A stretch of DNA of 9,445 nt. Source: Candidatus Omnitrophota bacterium (GTDB taxonomy: Bacteria > Omnitrophota > Gorgyraeia > Zapsychrales > JANLHA01). The notes below the pieces were generated by a model. The model was not told the origin of the DNA. It was given only the letters and a program-made list of their open reading frames with translations, and made no database searches. This document shows positions 1 to 7,470 of this stretch, piece after piece. Numbering within the stretch: position 1 is the stretch's first letter; every line of letters begins with the position of its first letter. The stretch is taken from the NCBI GenBank assembly GCA_024653845.1, contig JANLHA010000327.1, positions 1-9,445 of the forward strand, written 5' to 3'. Both the position numbers and the translations under genes were made by a program.

Positions 1-798
1 GTCAGGAACATAATCCAAAACCATTATGTCTTCTTGAATCTTCAGATTTTGAATCCGTTCTAGCACTTTGCCTCCCCATTTTTTCTGGCCACACAAAACA
101 AGCTTATGGGGAATCCGCTGCCTATTTTTTAACGAACAGAAAACTTCCACGAGGGTTGTCACATTTTTGTGTGGCCCCATATTTCCTACATAGAGAATAT
201 ATTTTTGATCTCCGAGAGAGTAGCGCTGCAAAACCGCTTCCACTTTCCGCCGATCTTCCCAAGAATAAAATCGAGGATCTGCCGCCAAAGGGATAGGAAT
301 GATCCGCTCAGAAGCAATGTCTCCTATCTGGCCAAGGTCATTCTTCGTAGATTGGGAACTCGTTACGATATAGGAAGAATGTCTTATAATTCTTTTGATA
401 CGGGATAAAAACATGGGACGTTCATTCTTGTATTCTTCAAACTTCAAAGGGATCAAATCATAAATGACGGAAACAATGGGCTTCTTCAAAACAGGCACAA
501 CAAGCCCCGTGGCAAAATAAACGTCTAAAGAATCAAAAAAACGGCCTGTGGTCGGCAAAGGCCATCGGTGTTTCGTCCAAAAAAGCTCTAAAACACGGTT
601 AGGAAATGGGAGCCTGTGAAAAAAAACTTGCGGAAATTTTAAAAAGGATTTCAGAACTAAATCAGAATTAAAAGATCGCAGAACTAAATCATATTGATTT
701 CTAGGCGCAACCATCAGCAAAGCTCTTAACAAACTTCGCTGATGGTTGCCAATTCCCGCTCTACCCAAAAGCGGCAGGGCATCAATACCAATTCTCAT
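1..798 (-). CDS. GT4-family glycosyltransferase, C-terminus cut by window edge
   Basis: Seen: an open frame of 266 codons runs from an ATG at 798-796 to base 1 with no stop, so the 3' end lies outside. The N-terminus (MRIGIDALPLL, then a GxG loop near residues 12-17) is typical of the GT-B N-terminal domain of GT4 enzymes. VIYDLIPL at 111-118 matches the (V/I)(H/Y)D(L)xP element of the mannosyltransferase-like GT4 subgroup. YILYVGNMGPHKN at 200-212 begins the donor-binding domain, and LCGQKKWGG follows at 235-243. The C-terminal EX7E region expected in GT4 enzymes would fall beyond the edge. Inferred: a cytoplasmic transferase adding a sugar from a nucleotide donor, possibly GDP-mannose or a derivative given the nearby dehydratase; the sugar and linkage cannot be read. 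It starts within the stop codon of the GT2 gene (ATGA), which implies translational coupling. Confidence 0.88.
   Translation of the reverse strand, partial: MRIGIDALPLLGRAGIGNHQRSLLRALLMVAPRNQYDLVLRSFNSDLVLKSFLKFPQVFFHRLPFPNRVLELFWTKHRWPLPTTGRFFDSLDVYFATGLVVPVLKKPIVSVIYDLIPLKFEEYKNERPMFLSRIKRIIRHSSYIVTSSQSTKNDLGQIGDIASERIIPIPLAADPRFYSWEDRRKVEAVLQRYSLGDQKYILYVGNMGPHKNVTTLVEVFCSLKNRQRIPHKLVLCGQKKWGGKVLERIQNLKIQEDIMVLDYVPD
795..798 (-). other. ATGA stop/start overlap between the GT2 and GT4 genes
   Basis: On the mRNA strand ATGA contains the GT4 start (ATG, 798-796) and the GT2 stop (TGA, 797-795). Such overlaps usually mean that ribosomes ending the upstream gene reinitiate on the downstream one, here keeping the two transferases in step. 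Confidence 0.85.
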
Positions 799-1730
799 GC
801 GGGAGCTCTCCTCCCAAAGGATTTCAAAAGGTGCCAATAGACCATCTTTTGGAAAGGCCAAGTTCTGATTGATCGGATAAAGTTTTGTCTGGCTTCCTTT
901 TTATTATTCTTCTTTAAATTCCTTAATCCAAAATGATTATAAATATCCGCCCTCCAAGCAGAGAACCGCGGAGGCCAATGGTATTTTCTGACTTCGTTAG
1001 GGAATTTCTTCTGAATGACATCGACAAGAGCCAACTTCGATTCATAAACCACATCTCTATTACTCATCTTACTTTCCTGATGTCTTACTTGAACTGATAA
1101 TGATTGAGGAATAAATTTGCCTTTACAGCACTGTGCCAACCTTAAACAAAAATCATAATCTTCAATATATAAAATTTGTTCATCATACCCATGAACTTTT
1201 TCTAGGCATTCTCTTTTCATTAAGATGGTGATAGGGCCGGCGACAACATTCTTTGTTAAAAAAATTTTAAACAAGTCATCCGTATTCTCTAAAATTTTCT
1301 TAAGTGCTGAAGAATAAACACTCTCTTCAACGATATTATTCTCTTCATCCAAGGCTATTCTTTGATCAGTAAAAAGCCATTGGACATCCGGATTTTCTAA
1401 AAAAACATCTCTCTTGCGCTCAAGGCATTCGGGAACAAAATAATCATCCGAGTCTAAAAATCCAATCCACTTCCCGTGCGCCAAACGGATTCCCGTATTT
1501 CGCGCCGCTGACGATCCTCGACGAGATTGATAAATGTATTGCACATGATTAGCATAATTTTTCTCAATCCAATCCTTGGTATTGTCTGTAGACCCGTCGT
1601 CAACCACCACGATTTCAACAGAAGGATAGGTTTGCTGTAAAACGCTATCAATGGCCCTGCCGAGAGTATGCCTACGATTGTAGGTGGGAATAATGATACT
1701 AACAAGGGGCTGATCTTTGTCAAATGGCAT
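795..1730 (-). CDS. GT2-family (GT-A fold) glycosyltransferase
   Basis: A 311-residue protein with a clear GT-A/GT2 domain. VSIIIPTYNR (10-19) opens the nucleotide-binding fold, VVVDDGSTD (41-49) carries the donor-binding aspartates, ARNTGI lies at 76-81, FLDSDD (91-96) is the DxD metal-binding motif, and the E190-D191 pair in IEDYDFCLR fits the acceptor/catalytic-base position. The last 40 or so residues (KKEARQNFIRSI) form a helical TPR-like extension often seen in GT2 enzymes of surface-glycan loci. No membrane segment is evident, so it is probably a cytoplasmic or peripheral inverting transferase. The ATG lies inside the 3' end of gmd (11-base overlap) without a clear Shine-Dalgarno sequence, so its translation probably depends on ribosomes finishing gmd. 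Donor and acceptor are unknown. Confidence 0.93.
   Translation of the reverse strand: MPFDKDQPLVSIIIPTYNRRHTLGRAIDSVLQQTYPSVEIVVVDDGSTDNTKDWIEKNYANHVQYIYQSRRGSSAARNTGIRLAHGKWIGFLDSDDYFVPECLERKRDVFLENPDVQWLFTDQRIALDEENNIVEESVYSSALKKILENTDDLFKIFLTKNVVAGPITILMKRECLEKVHGYDEQILYIEDYDFCLRLAQCCKGKFIPQSLSVQVRHQESKMSNRDVVYESKLALVDVIQKKFPNEVRKYHWPPRFSAWRADIYNHFGLRNLKKNNKKEARQNFIRSIRTWPFQKMVYWHLLKSFGRRAPA
801..815 (-). promoter_or_regulatory. Ribosome binding site of the GT4 gene inside a small hairpin
   Basis: The mRNA reads GGGAGGAGAGCTCCC just before GCATG. GGGAGGAG (815-808) is a strong Shine-Dalgarno sequence nine bases from the ATG. The same bases form a perfect 5-bp stem (GGGAG with CTCCC) around a GAGAG loop. 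The element lies within the last codons of the GT2 gene, so a ribosome finishing that gene would melt it. Confidence 0.55.
1720..1730 (-). other. 11-base overlap of the gmd 3' end and the GT2 start
   Basis: The GT2 ATG (1730-1728) lies upstream of the gmd TGA (1722-1720), in a different frame. The preceding bases (CTATCTCCCGCGCCG) carry no Shine-Dalgarno match, so translation of the GT2 gene probably relies on coupling with gmd. Confidence 0.7.
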
Positions 1731-2721
1731 CGGCGCGGGAGATAGGTTTAATTTCCTTAAAACTCTTAATATCGGTTTCTACCATCATCTGAACAAGTTG
1801 CTGGAATTTAACATTGGGCTGCCATTGCAATTTTTCTCGAGCCTTACGATAATCCGCCTTCAGAACGTTGACTTCTGCCGGCCGAATCAAATTTTGATCA
1901 ATTTTAACATAATCATGAAAATCCAAATCAACACAACGGAAAGCGGCTTCTACAAATTCCTGCACCGAATGCATCTCGCCTGTTCCAATCACATAGTCAT
2001 CGGGCCTCTCTTTTTGAAGCATCAGCCACATCGCTTCCACATAATCGCCAGCGAATCCCCAATCCCGTAGCGCCTGAAGGTTTCCTAACCGAATTTCATT
2101 GCTCAATCCCAGCTTGATCCTTGCAGCCCCCCGAGAAATTTTACGGGTCACAAACTCATATCCTCGACGAGGAGACTCATGGTTAAATAAAATACCGGAA
2201 CAAGCCCATAAACCATACGCCTCCCGATAATTCCTTGTAAGATCATATCCCGCGACCTTGGAGATCCCATAGGGAGAACGAGGGTGAAACGGCGTCAGCT
2301 CATTTTGAGGCGTTTGTGCGGCCTTACCAAACATTTCACTTGATGCGGCAAAATAGAACCGACATTGAGGAGCGCGGTCTCGGACGGCAGAAAGGACATG
2401 CTGAGTGCCCCGGATATTCATGTCAATTGTTGAAAATTCGTCTTCAAACGAGTAGCTCACAAAACTCTGCGCGGCCAAATGATAACATTCATCAGGGCGT
2501 ACTTCATCTAAAACCTTAAAAATGCTGGCATAATTTTCCAAAGAACCCGCATGAATATGAATTTTATCCATGAGGTGTTTGACTCTTCCCAGACGCCCTT
2601 CCAGATCTTCTAAAGCAACCCGACGGACAATTCCATGGACTTCATAACCTTTTTTCAAAAGGAGTTCGGCTAAATAAGAGCCGTCCTGCCCCGTGATTCC
2701 GGTAATTAAAGCCTTCTTCAT
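1720..2721 (-). CDS. gmd: GDP-mannose 4,6-dehydratase
   Basis: A 333-residue extended short-chain dehydrogenase that converts GDP-D-mannose to GDP-4-keto-6-deoxy-D-mannose, the branch point to GDP-fucose, GDP-rhamnose, GDP-perosamine and colitose. Seen: the Rossmann motif GITGQDGSYL (8-17); ASSEMFG (126-132), with Ser127 and Glu129 at the catalytic Thr/Glu positions of classical Gmd; YGISK (151-155) giving the Tyr/Lys pair; the highly diagnostic NHESPRRG (180-187); RDWGFAGDYVEAM (219-231); and RPAEVNVLKAD (280-290) near the end. The Ser for Thr change is conservative. The protein is slightly shorter than the E. coli enzyme (about 370 residues) but complete. A strong Shine-Dalgarno sequence precedes the ATG. 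No partner reductase or aminotransferase is visible here, so the final sugar is undetermined. Confidence 0.95.
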   Translation of the reverse strand: MKKALITGITGQDGSYLAELLLKKGYEVHGIVRRVALEDLEGRLGRVKHLMDKIHIHAGSLENYASIFKVLDEVRPDECYHLAAQSFVSYSFEDEFSTIDMNIRGTQHVLSAVRDRAPQCRFYFAASSEMFGKAAQTPQNELTPFHPRSPYGISKVAGYDLTRNYREAYGLWACSGILFNHESPRRGYEFVTRKISRGAARIKLGLSNEIRLGNLQALRDWGFAGDYVEAMWLMLQKERPDDYVIGTGEMHSVQEFVEAAFRCVDLDFHDYVKIDQNLIRPAEVNVLKADYRKAREKLQWQPNVKFQQLVQMMVETDIKSFKEIKPISRADAI

Positions 2722-2727
2722 GATAGA

Positions 2728-2734
2728 CTCCCTT
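2728..2734 (-). promoter_or_regulatory. Shine-Dalgarno site of gmd
   Basis: On the mRNA strand AAGGGAG lies six bases before the gmd ATG, next to the TAG stop (2737-2735) of the preceding glycosyltransferase gene. This supports the ATG at 2721-2719 and independent initiation of gmd within the operon. Confidence 0.75.
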
Positions 2735-3841
2735 CTAAGAATACGTTGGTAATTTTCCCGAATCTAGCCAGGAAAGAAAATCTCGTACTCTTTTTTCAAC
2801 CGTATGAAAAGCTTCGATTTTCCGACGAGCATTCCTGATCATCCTCTGAGCAAAAAATGCATCTGCTTTAAGATGCTGAATATGCTGAATAAGTTGCTCA
2901 GGCTGATCCTCTTCAAAAGTCAGGATTTCCTTCCCCTTTTCAAAAAGAGCATTGCTCAATGGTCGATGAGGAATTTCCCAGGCGATAACTGGCCGCCCGG
3001 CAGCCATACTTTCTAGCACTCTGGTCGTATATCCTTTAAAGACACTCGGCAGATTAACCACCGCACTGCCTCGCCGCAATCCCATCAACCATCCCCGAAG
3101 TATCTTCTTTCTAACAAAACTTAAGGAAGGAGAATAAACCCCTCGAAGGAAGGACTCTTTAAAAGGCAAATTCAATTTCAAAAAAGCAAGGCAGAAAAAA
3201 TGAGTTAAATTAAAAAGAGAAGGATACAAGCTCCCATCAACAGGTGGGAAATAAACAAAATATTTTTTGAGCATCGGATCATTAACCCATTTTTCCCGCT
3301 TGGCATATACATCCCCACTAAAAATCACGGGAGCCTGAAAATCAATAGCATCACTGAAAATAATTTGTTTTTGGGGAATTGCAAACGGCCACCAAAATGT
3401 TGGCATGGATTCACTGTTCAAAACTTTGGCGTCCCTTTCATCATTGGCAATGGCATGAGTGAAAAACGGGAGTCTCTGCCTGACTTTTTCCTCCCTTCCC
3501 CTTAAAGCAGGCCACTGAGCAAATTCTTCTTCTGTGTGTTCCAGCGATTCTTCAACAATCGCTACTCTCACCGGGGCCAGCTGACGAATCTGTTCCAAAA
3601 ATTCTTCGTCCAACGGACTATGGACAACCTGCACCCAGACCTGATCAAAGGATTTCCCTTTTAAGACATTTTGTCCTCCTCGAAAACAGACCGATGGGAA
3701 GGTAAAGTATTCAACTCCCTCCGCCTGAAAACCCTCCTCCAAGGCCAACTGATTGATATATGATAAACGTTTAGCCTTCGCCCAAACACCAATCTCCTGC
3801 GGCATGTATAAGATTCTAAGAGGTCGTTTTTTAAAATTCAT
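2735..3841 (-). CDS. CgeB/PF13524-like GT-B glycosyltransferase
   Basis: About 368 residues from the ATG at 3841-3839. An in-frame GTG three codons upstream (3850-3848) is an alternative; neither has a recognisable Shine-Dalgarno sequence, so the start is uncertain. The N-terminus (RPLRILYMPQEIGVW) looks like the first strand of a GT-B domain. The C-terminal half contains GSAVVNLPSV (258-267) and GYTTRVLESMAAGRPVIAWE (270-289), matching the donor-side domain of the Glyco_trans_1_2 group that includes CgeB. The residue eight before Glu277, where GT4 enzymes keep the first glutamate of EX7E, is Lys269. A central hydrophobic stretch near 205-230 may be part of the domain linker or membrane contact. 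It sits between wzt and gmd, so it is probably one of the glycan-building enzymes. The family call is moderately sure; donor and acceptor are unknown. Confidence 0.78.
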   Translation of the reverse strand: MNFKKRPLRILYMPQEIGVWAKAKRLSYINQLALEEGFQAEGVEYFTFPSVCFRGGQNVLKGKSFDQVWVQVVHSPLDEEFLEQIRQLAPVRVAIVEESLEHTEEEFAQWPALRGREEKVRQRLPFFTHAIANDERDAKVLNSESMPTFWWPFAIPQKQIIFSDAIDFQAPVIFSGDVYAKREKWVNDPMLKKYFVYFPPVDGSLYPSLFNLTHFFCLAFLKLNLPFKESFLRGVYSPSLSFVRKKILRGWLMGLRRGSAVVNLPSVFKGYTTRVLESMAAGRPVIAWEIPHRPLSNALFEKGKEILTFEEDQPEQLIQHIQHLKADAFFAQRMIRNARRKIEAFHTVEKRVRDFLSWLDSGKLPTYS

Positions 3842-3853
3842 AAAAATCACTTT

Positions 3854-5104
3854 TTAAAGAAGTTTATTGCAAAGAAATTCCGATCTAATTCCGGTAATCA
3901 ACGCAGGATTTTTAGGATCACTGCCGGCTCCCGAAGAACTGACCTCTAGAATTTCAAGATAAAGATCTTCCATTTGCAGAAGGTTCGTCTGAGGATCCCC
4001 CTGATGAGCGCGAAGCCCCAACAAATATAGGCCTGGCTTTAAACAATTTTCAAATTCTATTTTTACAGAATACTGTCCTGGCCGAAGCTGCCAGTGTCCT
4101 TTATTGTGATCATTATAGGCTGTAATCAAATAATTCCCTGCCAAATCCCGTAGATAAACACCAAAACGGACATCCTCCATCGGCGTAAAAATTTCCAGGT
4201 CAACGGAAAGATTGACCGCTTGCTGCCAATAAACACGAAAACTCTGTCCGGCTCCCTGCTCAAGCTTAATTCTGCGGATAGCCATTTTATTTTCTAAGAC
4301 AACTGAATCGTTTGAATGTTCAATGATTTTTTCATTCGATTCCAAGGCGTGTTGAGACAAATATTCTTCCATCACTTGATCAATATGGCCGATCTTGGTC
4401 ACTTGCCCCTGATGAAGGAGCATTGCTCTTGTACAAAGCTCTTTCATCGTTGCCATATTGTGGCTGACAACAACGATTGTACGGCCAGAACGCGCGATGT
4501 TTTCCATGCGCCCAATACATTTTTTCTGAAAAGCAATGTCTCCCACGGACAAGACTTCATCAACCAACATAATATCCGGGTCAAAATGAGCTGCGACAGA
4601 AAATCCCAGTCGAACATACATTCCGCTGGAATAATATTTGACAGGAGTATCAATAAAACGCTCAATTTCCGAGAAGGCAATAATTTCATCAAACCTTCTA
4701 TTAATCTCCTCTTTACGCATCCCTAAAATAGCTCCATTGAAATAAACATTTTCTCTTCCCGTAAGATCGGGATGAAACCCTGTTCCTACCTCCAACAGAG
4801 AACCCACTCGCCCTCTTAAATGAATTTTCCCGGCTGTAGGATCTGTGATCCGGGACATGATTTTCAAAAGAGTAGATTTTCCAGATCCATTCTTACCGAC
4901 AATTCCAAAAACTTCTCCCTGTCCAATTGTAAAGCCAACATCTTTAAGAGCCCAGAGCAATGTATCGCTCTTTTCCCGTCGATTTCTCAAGAATGAAGCA
5001 GCCAGTGCTTGCAGCGCTTCACGTGCCGTATGGTGAGCTGCTTTTAATTTGCCAATCCGGTAAGACTTGCTCACCTCTGTAGCTTGAATCGCATAATCAC
5101 TCAT
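3854..5104 (-). CDS. wzt: Polysaccharide ABC exporter ATPase with C-terminal glycan-recognition domain
   Basis: A 416-residue protein made of an ABC ATPase (about 1-250) and a C-terminal extension. Seen: Walker A GKNGSGKST (70-78), signature YSSGMYVRLGFS (158-169), Walker B DIMLVDEVLSVGD (177-189), and the H-loop histidine in VVSHN (212-216). The long N-terminal part before Walker A is typical of the Wzt/TagH subfamily. Residues about 265-390 look beta-rich (VYWQQAVNLSVDLEIF, RFGVYLRDLAG, LKPGLYLLGLRAHQGD) and resemble the Wzt C-terminal sandwich, which in O-antigen exporters such as E. coli O9a binds the modified non-reducing end of the finished chain. It powers export of lipid-linked glycan with Wzm at the inner membrane. 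The wzm stop is 14 bases upstream. A good AGAGGA site six bases before the ATG supports this start. Confidence 0.93.
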   Translation of the reverse strand: MSDYAIQATEVSKSYRIGKLKAAHHTAREALQALAASFLRNRREKSDTLLWALKDVGFTIGQGEVFGIVGKNGSGKSTLLKIMSRITDPTAGKIHLRGRVGSLLEVGTGFHPDLTGRENVYFNGAILGMRKEEINRRFDEIIAFSEIERFIDTPVKYYSSGMYVRLGFSVAAHFDPDIMLVDEVLSVGDIAFQKKCIGRMENIARSGRTIVVVSHNMATMKELCTRAMLLHQGQVTKIGHIDQVMEEYLSQHALESNEKIIEHSNDSVVLENKMAIRRIKLEQGAGQSFRVYWQQAVNLSVDLEIFTPMEDVRFGVYLRDLAGNYLITAYNDHNKGHWQLRPGQYSVKIEFENCLKPGLYLLGLRAHQGDPQTNLLQMEDLYLEILEVSSSGAGSDPKNPALITGIRSEFLCNKLL

Positions 5105-5110
5105 AAAAAA

Positions 5111-5116
5111 TCCTCT
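5111..5116 (-). promoter_or_regulatory. Shine-Dalgarno site of wzt
   Basis: AGAGGA on the mRNA strand lies six bases before the wzt ATG, in the short gap after the wzm stop codon. It fixes the wzt start at 5104. Confidence 0.7.
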
Positions 5117-5118
5117 TT

Positions 5119-5970
5119 CTACACCAAATCGGCAAAATGCTTTTCCACCCGACGAAAAAAATAAACTCCCGTTATCAAGATAAATAAAATGATTACCGCC
5201 GACACACCCAATGCGGCATAAGGAATAGGTTTATCCGCAATGACTAAAGCACGATACCCCTCGACCAGCCCCCAGAGTGGATTTAAAGACAAAATCCATC
5301 TCCAGTTCTCATCAACCAAAGATACAGGATAAATCACCGGCGTCACAAAAAGCCAAATCTGTAATAAAAAGGGCACAACATAACGAACATCCCGATAAAG
5401 AACATTTAATGCTGATAACCAAAATCCGAATCCGACTCCACACAAAAAAGTTTGGATAATGAGTATCGGCATGAAAACAATTGCTTTCTGCGGAACAAAT
5501 TGGTAATAAAACATTACACCAAATAAAATTACAAAGGCAATCAGAAAATCAATCAAATAAGAAAGCCCAATGGAAACCGGAATAATCAGTCTTGGAAAAT
5601 AAATTTTTCGAAGAAGCGAAGAATTTCCTATCAGACATTCCGTCGATCGGCTCAAGCTTTGGGAAAAATAAGTCCAGGGCAACAAACCTAAATAAACAAA
5701 CACGGGATACGGCACTCCTTCGGACTCTATCTTGGCAAATTTTCCAAAGAACAAAGAAAAAATAACCATTGTTAAAAATGGTTGAATAATAGCCCAAAAA
5801 ATTCCAATCGCTGTTTGTTTATACCTGACCTTTATTTCTTTCCATGTCAAAAAATAAAACAATTCGCGATAAGACCACAACTCTCTCCAGTTAATCGCCT
5901 GCCAGCCTCGCAAGGGATAAATGAAAAACTCTTGAGAAGAAGCCTGAAATTTTATTTTTTTGTCTTCCAT
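5119..5970 (-). CDS. wzm: Polysaccharide ABC exporter permease (ABC-2 type)
   Basis: A 283-residue integral membrane protein, the usual size for Wzm/TagG permeases. Seen: the amphipathic entry helix and first span (ELFYFLTWKEIKVRYKQTAI, 36-55, then GIFWAIIQPFLTMVIFSLFF, 56-75), a hydrophobic periplasmic-side segment FVYLGLLPWTYFS (91-103), NSSLLRKIYFPRLIIPVS (116-133), spans near 134-157, 165-190 and 198-215, the NVLYRDVRYVVPFLLQ loop (189-204), NPLWGLVEGYRALV (230-243), and a last span at 252-271 ending in a charged tail. These are hallmark ABC-2 polysaccharide exporter elements. It forms the channel half of the exporter with the Wzt encoded directly downstream. The start follows the polymerase-like gene by 23 bases, with a weak, closely spaced CAGGG element before the ATG. 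Confidence 0.93.
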   Translation of the reverse strand: MEDKKIKFQASSQEFFIYPLRGWQAINWRELWSYRELFYFLTWKEIKVRYKQTAIGIFWAIIQPFLTMVIFSLFFGKFAKIESEGVPYPVFVYLGLLPWTYFSQSLSRSTECLIGNSSLLRKIYFPRLIIPVSIGLSYLIDFLIAFVILFGVMFYYQFVPQKAIVFMPILIIQTFLCGVGFGFWLSALNVLYRDVRYVVPFLLQIWLFVTPVIYPVSLVDENWRWILSLNPLWGLVEGYRALVIADKPIPYAALGVSAVIILFILITGVYFFRRVEKHFADLV

Positions 5971-5993
5971 TTTACCCTGTAGATGTATAACTT

Positions 5994-7451
5994 TTATAAA
6001 AACTTCCTTGAGTCATGCCTTCGCCCCAGCAAAAAACTAATATTTCTTAAATGAGATTTCGCTGATTGAGATTCTCTCGACTGGTCAGCTTTTAACCCCT
6101 CCAATTTAGGAATTAGCATAACAAGAGCACATAAGAACCAATAAGGCTCCATGATTCGAATGATCGTAAAAGTGTTGGCTGTCAATGCATGGACGATCAT
6201 CCCCACATGTCCTGCTAAGAATCCTAAAGCCAGTCCTTTAAGAAGATCGTCTTTAGAACGTTTGTATATTCGAATTGTATCCCGAAAAATCTTGATCAAA
6301 ATGCCCAAAAAGACAACAAATCCACCCAGCCCCAATTCTCCTAGAACCAAAAAATATTGACTATCAAGAAAAGCAATCCCTGTGACCCCATAGCCAATGA
6401 AAGGATGCTCTTTCCACTTTTCAAAGGCGTACACCCAGCTCCAGATACGAGCGGAGGTCGAAGGGTCTAACTTTATTCCCAAAACCTCAACAGGCTTGAT
6501 TGATTCTTGAATGTCAGACGAATTTATCGTATAAGAAAGACGCTCCTTTATATGACTTGGAAAAAAGAAAATCCCCAACAGGACAACGACAATGAAAATT
6601 CCAATAAGAATACTTTGTTGCTTAAATTTACTAAAAATAATCAATATAGAATACATCGGAATAATGGCCATATAAGAAGCTCTCGAGAGCGTAAATGAAA
6701 AAGGGATCAAAGAAAATAATGCTAGACCAATTAATGGCCACCGCCAGCGAGATGAGGGCATATGAATGGTGAGGCCGATAATGATTCCCAGTAAAAGAAC
6801 TTGATATCCTCCCAAAGTATTCGGCTCTCCTGCGGGACCTTCGAAAGGAGCAGAAACGCGGCCGGTAAATCCAATTTGAGAAACAGCATAAATATTTACA
6901 ATAGCAAAAGTGATCATAAAGGCTTTCAGGAGGCGAATCACTTGTTCTCTTGTCGTCACAAAGGCTGTGACCATATAAAAAATCATAAAATATTCAAAAA
7001 GTTTTAAAACATAGAAAAAACCTTGCAAAATTTGCAAATTCCCCACGACGACACCCTTCGCCGTAGAAACAAAAAATATAACTGAGTACAAAGCAATCAT
7101 AGGATTCAGTGGCGTTTTTGAAAAAATATGAATTTTTTTAGATAACGCCGTACGAGCCACGAGGACTAAAAAGAAAACAATAATCAAGACATCTTCAATC
7201 CGGATGATAATAGATCTCCTAGCCAGCGCACCAATAGAGACTTCCGGTGACAAAAGCATCGCAAAAACTAGAACGACAAGCCCCAAATTAATCCGAGTAA
7301 TCCCGATAAAAAAAGCCACTGTCCCAACCAAAATCAAAATCGGCCAGTAGTGGGGAACCGTTGTAATCATCTTCCCAGCGAAAAAACTCATCAAGGTCAG
7401 GGAAAGAAAGATAACAAGATCAAGAGAAGAATTTCTTATTTGCAGGGACAT
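5994..7451 (-). CDS. O-antigen polymerase/ligase-fold membrane protein (Wzy_C type)
   Basis: I choose the ATG at 7451-7449 (485 residues). The frame stays open a further 71 codons, but that stretch lies inside the kinase gene in another frame and is basic and low-hydrophobicity, unlike a membrane N-terminus. No clear Shine-Dalgarno sequence precedes the chosen ATG, so translation may be coupled to the kinase stop 19 bases upstream. About a dozen hydrophobic segments are visible. The Wzy_C region carries FTLSRASYMA (253-262), a hydrophilic, probably periplasmic loop at about 298-365 with ARIWSWVYAF (334-343) and EHPFIGYG (348-355), and then QYFLVLGELGLGG (365-377). These match the Arg/His-containing conserved elements of Wzy polymerases and WaaL-type ligases, which sequence alone does not separate well. 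Likely role: periplasmic joining of repeat units or transfer of glycan to an acceptor. The C-terminus (450-485) is a charged cytoplasmic tail. Confidence 0.85.
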   Translation of the reverse strand: MSLQIRNSSLDLVIFLSLTLMSFFAGKMITTVPHYWPILILVGTVAFFIGITRINLGLVVLVFAMLLSPEVSIGALARRSIIIRIEDVLIIVFFLVLVARTALSKKIHIFSKTPLNPMIALYSVIFFVSTAKGVVVGNLQILQGFFYVLKLFEYFMIFYMVTAFVTTREQVIRLLKAFMITFAIVNIYAVSQIGFTGRVSAPFEGPAGEPNTLGGYQVLLLGIIIGLTIHMPSSRWRWPLIGLALFSLIPFSFTLSRASYMAIIPMYSILIIFSKFKQQSILIGIFIVVVLLGIFFFPSHIKERLSYTINSSDIQESIKPVEVLGIKLDPSTSARIWSWVYAFEKWKEHPFIGYGVTGIAFLDSQYFLVLGELGLGGFVVFLGILIKIFRDTIRIYKRSKDDLLKGLALGFLAGHVGMIVHALTANTFTIIRIMEPYWFLCALVMLIPKLEGLKADQSRESQSAKSHLRNISFLLGRRHDSRKFL

Positions 7452-7470
7452 GGGCTTGTTGTTATAAAAT

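Noticed and set aside
169..408. Plus-strand open frame of 79 codons at the left end
   Set aside because: It is antisense to the GT4 gene, whose frame is open across the whole stretch and carries family motifs.
1717..2070. Plus-strand open frame of 117 codons opposite gmd
   Set aside because: It lies fully antisense to the well-supported gmd gene (and the GT2 start), has no recognisable motif, and is best explained as a shadow frame.
4316..4726. Plus-strand open frame of 136 codons opposite wzt
   Set aside because: It is antisense to the conserved ABC domain, and its composition (rich in His, Asn, Phe) looks like a reverse-complement shadow.
5971..5993. Gap before wzm as a promoter
   Set aside because: Only 23 bases and AT-rich, with no -35/-10 pair at proper spacing; genes on both sides point the same way and look co-transcribed.
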